64,000 bases of DNA from Tessaracoccus timonensis (GTDB lineage: Bacteria > Actinomycetota > Actinomycetes > Propionibacteriales > Propionibacteriaceae), in NCBI RefSeq assembly GCF_900343145.1, contig NZ_LT996886.1, positions 1,612,001 through 1,676,000 of the forward strand, read 5' to 3'. The position numbers were made by a program, and so were the translations under genes. Position 1 is the first letter of the stretch. Each line of letters begins with the position of its first letter. The notes beneath the pieces were generated by a model. The model was not told where the DNA came from, ran no database searches, and was given only the letters and a program-made list of their open reading frames with translations. Shown piece after piece: positions 58,826 through 64,000 of the stretch.

Positions 58826-59755
58826 ATGAAGATCCTCGTGCCCAACTCGTTCCCCCTGACCCTCGACACCGACGAGCAGGTCGTGTACGACATCAAGGCA
58901 GACATCCCCGACGAGCACCGCGACGCCGAGGTGCTCGTCGTGTGGGGTAACAAGCCTGCGAAGCTGAAAGAGATCGCGTCGCAGTTGCCCAAACTGAAGT
59001 TGGTGCAGACGCTCATGGCAGGTACCGACGCCATCCTCGCAGCGGGATTCACCGACGACGCGGTGCTCTGCGGAGGTGCGGGCCTGCATGATCGCACCGT
59101 GACCGAGCACACCGTCGCGCTCACCTTGGCGCTCGTGCGCAAGGTGCCCACACTCGTCGCCAACAAGGCCACACACACCTGGACGTGGGAAATCAGTGGC
59201 CGCCAGGAGCTCGCGACGAAGCCCGTCACCACGCTGATTGGAGCCAACGTGCTCATCTGGGGGTTCGGGTCGATCGCGCAACGCCTCGCCCCGGTGCTGC
59301 AAACCCTGGGCGCCAATGTTGTCGGCGCGGCTCGCTCGGCGGGGGAGCGCGGCGGGTTCCCCGTCGTCGACGAGGCGCACCTCGACGACGAACTCGCCCG
59401 CACGGATGTGCTCATCATGATCCTGCCCGACACCGAGCGCACCACGAACGCCCTGAACGCCGAGCGCCTGGCGCAGCTGCCCGAGCACGCCTACGTCGTG
59501 AATGTCGGGCGCGGGCGCACCGTCGACGAGGACGCGCTGGTGCAGGCATTAGAGCGCGGGTCAATCGCGGGCGCGGCCATCGACGTGATGTGGCGCGAGC
59601 CCCTGCCAGAGGACTCGCCGCTGTGGGAGGCCCCGAACCTGCTCATCTCTCCGCACGCTGCGGGCGGCCGCCCGATTGGTGCCGACGAGTTGGTCACCCA
59701 TCAGCTCCGCGCGCTCGCCACGGGAGGCGAGTTCCGCAACCTCGTCGCCCGCTGA
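58826..59755 (+). CDS. D-isomer-specific 2-hydroxyacid dehydrogenase
   Basis: This 309-residue NAD(P)-dependent oxidoreductase has the Rossmann motif IWGFGSIAQ near residue 145, TDVLIMILPDTERT, VNVGRGRTVDEDAL with the active-site Arg region, and the catalytic His in LLISPHAAGG. It converts 2-keto acids to D-2-hydroxy acids (glyoxylate/phosphoglycerate type); the substrate is not resolved. TACTGT (58814-58819) ends six bases before the ATG, so the mRNA is probably leaderless. Confidence 0.9.
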   Translation: MKILVPNSFPLTLDTDEQVVYDIKADIPDEHRDAEVLVVWGNKPAKLKEIASQLPKLKLVQTLMAGTDAILAAGFTDDAVLCGGAGLHDRTVTEHTVALTLALVRKVPTLVANKATHTWTWEISGRQELATKPVTTLIGANVLIWGFGSIAQRLAPVLQTLGANVVGAARSAGERGGFPVVDEAHLDDELARTDVLIMILPDTERTTNALNAERLAQLPEHAYVVNVGRGRTVDEDALVQALERGSIAGAAIDVMWREPLPEDSPLWEAPNLLISPHAAGGRPIGADELVTHQLRALATGGEFRNLVAR

Positions 59756-59794
59756 GGCCGCCGTCGCAGGCGTCATGCCCGCCGCATACGCACT

Positions 59795-59838
59795 AGGTGG
59801 CAGATCAGCGCCCATGTACGGGCGCCAATCTGCCACCT
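59795..59838. repeat. TTAGGTGGCAG-family nested hairpin
   Basis: Outer arms AGGTGGCAGAT (59795-59805) and its complement (59828-59838) are perfect; inner arms GCGCCC (59808-59813) and GGGCGC (59820-59825) surround ATGTAC. This is the same hairpin as in composite repeats A and B but without REP flanks. It lies between convergent genes and may terminate both. Confidence 0.82.
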
Positions 59839-59854
59839 CAGGGGCCGGCTAGGC

Positions 59855-62380
59855 CTACTCCGCTGCCAGTGCCACCACGACGGGCACCCGCGCCGCTGAG
59901 CGTGACGGTACGACGGAGGCGATGAGCCCAGCCACCACCGCGACGGCCAAGGTGCCGAGCAGCACGCGCCAATCGAGGGCGAACACAAAGCCGTCCGCGC
60001 TGCCGAGCAGGATCGTCGACCCCGCGAAGCCGGTCAGCACCCCGAGCAGGATGCCGATCACAGCACCGGCTACCGAGATGAGCACGCCTTCTGCGGCCAG
60101 CATCCCGCGCAACTGGCTGCCCGTGACGCCGACGGAGCGCAGCATGCCGTGCTCGCGTCGCCGCTCAATCACCGACAGCGTGAGCGTGTTTGCCACGCCG
60201 ACAAGGGCAATCACCACCGCCACGGCGAGCAGACCGATCATCACGGCCACCACCGCGTCGATCACTCGAGTCATGTTCTGGCGCTGCTGCAACGGCGCCG
60301 CTACGGAGGGCGCCGAGTCGCCGCCATGCTCGGAGACTACGCGCTGCACGTCAAGCACGACGTCGTCCACCCGCTCGTCGTCGACGTTCAACAGGAGCAT
60401 CGTCGGCTGGCCGAGCTGCGCCCCGGACTGCTCGATGGTCTCAGGCTCTACCACCATCGCTACCGCGAGGTTCTTCACGGTCTGGGTGGGCAGCGTGATG
60501 GGCTTCGTTTTCTCTCCCGACGGCGTCTGGATGCTGAGCGTCATCTCGTCGGGAACGCCCTGGGGGAACGGCCGCGGGTCCACCCCGACGCGCCCGGGCT
60601 GCAGCGTGTAAACCGGGGTCTTCACCGTGGCCAACACATCGTCGCGCTTCGCGATCATCACGTTCTTGCCCTCGGTGTCGCTGGCCATCCACGCACGAGC
60701 GACGTGCTTGACGCCCTCCACGCCCTCGACGGCCTTCACCAGATTGTCGGAAAACGCCTCGGTGCCATTGACACTGACCACCACCTCGGTGGGGTAGAAC
60801 TTGTCGAGTGAATTCTCGATCGTGGCTCGCCCCGAGGCCGCACCCGTCGCCATCAACGTCACCAGGCCCACGCCAATCACGAGCGCCGATGTGGTAGCCG
60901 CCGTCCGACGAGGGTTCCGCGTGGCATTCGCCGTGGCCAGCCGCACCGTCGCCTTCGATTTCTTCGGCACGACGAGCGCCACCAGCCACCCGAGCACCGC
61001 TACCATCTGCGGCACCATGTACACGGCCAGCACGAGGAACCCCGCGACGAGCAGCAGCCCGCCGGCCACACCCATGAGCAGCAGAACACCGAGCAGGTCG
61101 ATAAGCCCAGTGAGGTCGCCGTCGGCGCGGTAGCCGTACACCAAAGCGGTGGGGAATCCCAGCATCAGAGCACCGAGGATGAGCAGCGTGAGCCCAACGG
61201 CCTTGCGCAGACCGCTCTTCGTGCGCACGGGATCCACCGTCGTCGGGCGCAGTGCGGCCACGGGGCTCACCCGCGTGGCGGCCCGGGCCGGGCCGAGTGC
61301 TGCGAGCACGGTCACCACCAGGCCGACGATGAGGGGCACGAGGATCGCCGGGATATTCACACCCATGCTGCCGAGCTTCGCGGCGCCGGAGGACTGTGTC
61401 GACACCCACCAAAGGCCGGCGTAGCCGAGCCCGTGGCCGAGCAGAATACCGACAACCGACGCGACGCCGCCCAACACCGCGGCCTCGATGAGCACCGACC
61501 GACGGATCTGCGCCTTCGTGGCACCGCCGCAGCGCAGCAGGGCGAGGGCCTTCGTGCGCTGCGCGACGAGCACCTCGAACGTGTTGGCGATCACCATGGC
61601 AGCCACGCCCACCGCAACGGCTGCGAAGGCGAGCCCCAAGAACACGAAGAAATTCGCATTGCCGACCATGCTCTCAACCTGCTGGTCGATGACCTCCTGT
61701 GCGGTGTGCACAGGGTAGGGGATCTGCTTCGCAATGTTTGCCCCTACCTCGCTCGGGTTGCGTGAGCCGTCGGTGTAGACGAGGAGCGTGTCGTTGTCGA
61801 CTCGTTCTTCTGCGTATGCGGCGCGAACCTGCTGCACTGTTTCTGCGGTCGCCCACGACGGCGCGGTGCTCAACAAGGACATGCTCGGCTGGGTGACGCC
61901 GACGATCTTGAATTCCCTACCCTTGTCTTCTGGCCCAGACCACTGGAGCGTGTCGCCCGCTCTCACGTGTAGCGACTTGGCGAGATCGTGCGCGATCAAC
62001 AGCTCGCCGGGAGCCTTCGGCGTTGTTCCTTCCGCAGGTGTTGGCGCGTCGCCTGCCGTCGGCAGCGACTGTAATTGTAGGAAGTACGTCGATGTCGCGT
62101 TCCCCACGGGCACGCCCTCGTTGAGCCGGTAATCGATGGTCTTGACACCGGGAGTGGCGCGCACGGCGGCGAGTTGCTCGTCGGTGATATTGACTTGCTT
62201 GGCTGCGACGTCTGCCCCGTTCAAGTCCGCGGTGGCTACGGCTTCCGCGGTCGCTTTCATGATGCTGGTGCCGAGCAGCGTCGCTGACACGAAGCCCGTG
62301 CCCAGCACGATGGCGATGCCCGCCAGCACGAGCTTGCCGACCGACGAACGCATCTGCGTGATTGCGAAGTGCCACATCAT
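59855..62380 (-). CDS. FtsX/MacB-type ABC transporter permease
   Basis: This 841-residue permease has two FtsX domains: TM1 at residues 15-38, a periplasmic-side domain (about 45-235), three TMs (about 240-370), further TMs (about 400-480), then a second extracellular domain (about 530-700) and three C-terminal TMs (about 705-830). This is the actinobacterial double-FtsX layout used for lipid, peptide or antibiotic export. The ATG overlaps the ATPase stop as ATGA. A response regulator upstream suggests control by a two-component system. Confidence 0.9.
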   Translation of the reverse strand: MMWHFAITQMRSSVGKLVLAGIAIVLGTGFVSATLLGTSIMKATAEAVATADLNGADVAAKQVNITDEQLAAVRATPGVKTIDYRLNEGVPVGNATSTYFLQLQSLPTAGDAPTPAEGTTPKAPGELLIAHDLAKSLHVRAGDTLQWSGPEDKGREFKIVGVTQPSMSLLSTAPSWATAETVQQVRAAYAEERVDNDTLLVYTDGSRNPSEVGANIAKQIPYPVHTAQEVIDQQVESMVGNANFFVFLGLAFAAVAVGVAAMVIANTFEVLVAQRTKALALLRCGGATKAQIRRSVLIEAAVLGGVASVVGILLGHGLGYAGLWWVSTQSSGAAKLGSMGVNIPAILVPLIVGLVVTVLAALGPARAATRVSPVAALRPTTVDPVRTKSGLRKAVGLTLLILGALMLGFPTALVYGYRADGDLTGLIDLLGVLLLMGVAGGLLLVAGFLVLAVYMVPQMVAVLGWLVALVVPKKSKATVRLATANATRNPRRTAATTSALVIGVGLVTLMATGAASGRATIENSLDKFYPTEVVVSVNGTEAFSDNLVKAVEGVEGVKHVARAWMASDTEGKNVMIAKRDDVLATVKTPVYTLQPGRVGVDPRPFPQGVPDEMTLSIQTPSGEKTKPITLPTQTVKNLAVAMVVEPETIEQSGAQLGQPTMLLLNVDDERVDDVVLDVQRVVSEHGGDSAPSVAAPLQQRQNMTRVIDAVVAVMIGLLAVAVVIALVGVANTLTLSVIERRREHGMLRSVGVTGSQLRGMLAAEGVLISVAGAVIGILLGVLTGFAGSTILLGSADGFVFALDWRVLLGTLAVAVVAGLIASVVPSRSAARVPVVVALAAE

Positions 62381-63138
62381 GCCACCTCGTCGGTGCGGAG
62401 GAGATCGAGACTGGTGGAGACCGCTTCAGGCGTCGGGTCTTGGATTTCGCCAGCGATGCGCCCGTCGGCGAGGAGAAGGACGCGGCTCGCGTGCGCGGCG
62501 GCGACGGCGTCGTGGGTCACCATGATGACGGTCTGCCCTAGCTCGCGCACGCTCGTGCGCAGGAAGGAGAGCACTTGACTTCCCGCGCGCGAGTCCAAGT
62601 TGCCCGTGGGCTCGTCGGCGAAGATCACGTCGGGCTTGGTGATGAGCGCGCGTGCCACGGCGACGCGCTGCTGTTGCCCGCCGGAGAGTTCCGAGGGGAG
62701 GTGCTCTAGACGGTCGCCGAGGTGCAGTAGATCGACGACCGTGGCGAACCACGCGTCGTCAGGTTTGGTGCCGGCGAGCTCGAAGGGCAGCAGGATGTTT
62801 TGCTTCGCGGTGTACATCGGCAGCAGGTTGAACCCCTGGAACACGAAGCCGACGCGGTCGCGGCGCAGGAGCGTGACGTCGTTGTCTTTCAGGCTGGTGA
62901 TCCACTTCCCCGCCAGCCAGACGAGGCCGGAGCTGGGGCGGTCGAGGCCGGCGAGCATGTGCATGAGCGTGGATTTGCCGGAGCCCGATGGCCCCATGAT
63001 CGCGGCGAACTCGCCGCGTTTGAACTGCACATCGACGCCGGCCAGCGCCTCAACCTGGGTGGCGCCTTCGCCGTAGATCTTTCTCAGATCGCGGGCGGCG
63101 GCCGCGACGTCGCGCAGCTCCTCGAATGACTCTTGCAT
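62377..63138 (-). CDS. ABC transporter ATP-binding protein (MacB/LolD-type)
   Basis: This 253-residue ATPase has Walker [10 protein letters not shown] near residue 52, the Q-loop VFQGFNLLP, the signature [15 protein letters not shown], Walker [14 protein letters not shown] and the H-loop VTHD. It pairs with the FtsX-type permease immediately downstream. The ATG at 63138 has GGAAAG ten bases upstream; a TTG six codons earlier is less likely. A strong hairpin lies in the 208-base gap to the response regulator gene. Confidence 0.93.
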   Translation of the reverse strand: MQESFEELRDVAAAARDLRKIYGEGATQVEALAGVDVQFKRGEFAAIMGPSGSGKSTLMHMLAGLDRPSSGLVWLAGKWITSLKDNDVTLLRRDRVGFVFQGFNLLPMYTAKQNILLPFELAGTKPDDAWFATVVDLLHLGDRLEHLPSELSGGQQQRVAVARALITKPDVIFADEPTGNLDSRAGSQVLSFLRTSVRELGQTVIMVTHDAVAAAHASRVLLLADGRIAGEIQDPTPEAVSTSLDLLRTDEVA

Positions 63139-63259
63139 GGTGCACTCGCTTTCCAATCTGGTTCCAATTTGGGTGACGCTACGAACGCTACGCAGCCCCC
63201 GCGCGGAAAGCGTCAGCCTGGAGGATGGTCTTGCACGTCATCCTGGGGGCTGACGGCGT

Positions 63260-63342
63260 TTGCGCGACTGAGCGCACACCAGATGGCAAAAACCGCCCCC
63301 AAACGGCCAAAATTGGCATCTAGAGTGCGCTCAGTCGCGCAA
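63260..63342. repeat. 18-bp perfect inverted repeat, hairpin element 4
   Basis: Arms 63260-63277 and 63325-63342 (TTGCGCGACTGAGCGCAC and complement) are perfect, with an inner AGATG/CATCT pairing. The loop contains AAACGGCCAAAATTGG, sharing CGGCCAAAA with elements 1 and 2. It lies just after the response-regulator stop and may terminate it. Confidence 0.88.
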
Positions 63343-63346
63343 GTCG

Positions 63347-64000
63347 TCAATGCCCAGGGGTGACCAGCCCGGTTTCGTACGCCACAACCACGGCCTGCAC
63401 GCGGTCGCGGGCGTCGAGCTTCATCAGGGTTCGCCCGACGTGTGTCTTCACCGTGGCCTCCGCGACGTACAACTCGGCGGCGATTTCCTGATTGCTGAGC
63501 CCACGGGCCATCAGCACGAGCACCTCGCGCTCGCGGTCGGTGAGCACGTCGAGCGCAGCGGGGGTGGCGCGTTCCTCGTCGGGGAGCATGCCGACGAGGT
63601 GGTCGAGGAGGCGTTTCGTCGACGACGGCGCCATCACCGCGTCGCCCGCATGGACGGTGCGGATGGCGCCCAGCATGACCTCGGGCGGGGTGTCTTTCAG
63701 GAGAAACCCCGACGCGCCCGCCTTGATAGCGCGCAGCACGTACTCGTCGAGGTCGAACGTGGTGAGGATGATGATTTTCGGTGTCGCGTCGCCTTCGGGG
63801 CGGGCAGCGAGCTGTTCGGTGGCGGTGATGCCGTCGACCCCAGGCATGCGCACATCCATGAGCACGACGTCGACATTCGCCGTCGGGATCTGCGCGACGG
63901 CCTCGGCGCCGTCGCTGCATTGCAGCACCACCTCGAGGTCGGGTTGGGAGTCGATCACCATGGCGAACCCGGCTCGGACGAGCTGTTGGTCATCGACGAG
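63347..64000 (-). CDS. NarL/LuxR-type response regulator (5' end beyond window)
   Basis: At least 217 residues are visible; the frame continues to the window edge with LVDDQQLVRAGFAM, the canonical receiver start, so only a few residues are missing. The phospho-acceptor Asp is in VVLMDVRMPGVDG, Thr in IILTTFD and Lys in GFLLKDTPPE. The HTH (LTDREREVLVLMARGLSNQEIA, TVKTHVGRTLMKL) is at the C-terminus. Its kinase gene would lie outside the window. It probably controls the adjacent ABC exporter. Confidence 0.92.
   Translation of the reverse strand, partial: LVDDQQLVRAGFAMVIDSQPDLEVVLQCSDGAEAVAQIPTANVDVVLMDVRMPGVDGITATEQLAARPEGDATPKIIILTTFDLDEYVLRAIKAGASGFLLKDTPPEVMLGAIRTVHAGDAVMAPSSTKRLLDHLVGMLPDEERATPAALDVLTDREREVLVLMARGLSNQEIAAELYVAEATVKTHVGRTLMKLDARDRVQAVVVAYETGLVTPGH

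Overview
The window is a 64 kb chromosomal stretch of a high-GC Gram-positive actinobacterium. The evidence is dense GC-rich coding with GTG and TTG starts, a WhiB regulator, an actinobacterial tad locus with an Ssd-like ATPase, MetP/MetS-type transport, a short SRP RNA upstream of dnaX, and three promoters matching the mycobacterial PafBC (RecA-NDp) DNA-damage motif. A family such as Propionibacteriaceae would fit, but I cannot assign the genus from sequence alone.

Layout. 1-930: partial rRNA methyltransferase-like gene and a HAD phosphatase. 0.9-7.3 kb: complete histidine utilisation locus (hutG divergent from an IclR regulator, then hutU-hutI-hutH). 7.4-9.2 kb: sodium symporter with its small subunit. 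9.3-11 kb: CadD-like transporter, alpha/beta hydrolase, tRNA-Ser. 11.1-15.2 kb: SRP RNA, dnaX, ybaB, recR, ogt. 15.2-22.7 kb: acyl-CoA ligase, secreted esterase-like beta-propeller protein, MFS transporter coupled to a cysteine-less glutaredoxin-like protein, amidase. 22.7-25.9 kb: VapBC, thymidine phosphorylase and two paralogous lipoproteins. 25.9-34.2 kb: aminotransferase class IV, tRNA-Pro, metallophosphoesterase, ponA2-type PBP, whiB4-like, DUF4177, nth, TlpA-like lipoprotein, NUDIX, holin-X. 34.2-41.3 kb: tad pilus genes around a DUF1998 helicase. 41.4-48.7 kb: methyltransferase, topA, CYTH-like protein, tmk, holB. 48.7-54.7 kb: membrane protein, S33 peptidase, tRNA-Thr, flavin amine oxidase, AlkZ-like protein. 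54.8-57.0 kb: compact type VII-style polymorphic toxin cassette. 57.0-64 kb: SixA, Trm11-like methyltransferase, 2-hydroxyacid dehydrogenase, FtsX-type ABC exporter, truncated NarL-type response regulator.

How the parts work together. The hut genes convert histidine to glutamate through formiminoglutamate in four steps. The 28-48.7 kb stretch keeps the gene content of the M. tuberculosis Rv3644c-Rv3683 region (holB, topA, helicase, tad, ssd, NUDIX, thioredoxin-like, nth, whiB4, ponA2, phosphoesterase), so it is an old actinobacterial backbone. dnaX, deoA and holB carry PafBC-like promoters that end 6-7 bases before the start codon, which implies damage-induced leaderless mRNAs for replication and nucleotide-salvage genes. 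At least fifteen genes have a TAnnnT hexamer 6-7 bases before the start and no Shine-Dalgarno, so leaderless transcription looks common here.

The most unusual items are: the toxin cassette, in which delivery domain and nuclease domain are separate genes; two tad promoters sharing a 36-base-phased bipartite motif with a perfect DnaA box in each; and intergenic long-armed hairpins whose arms differ but three of whose loops share CGGCCAAAA.
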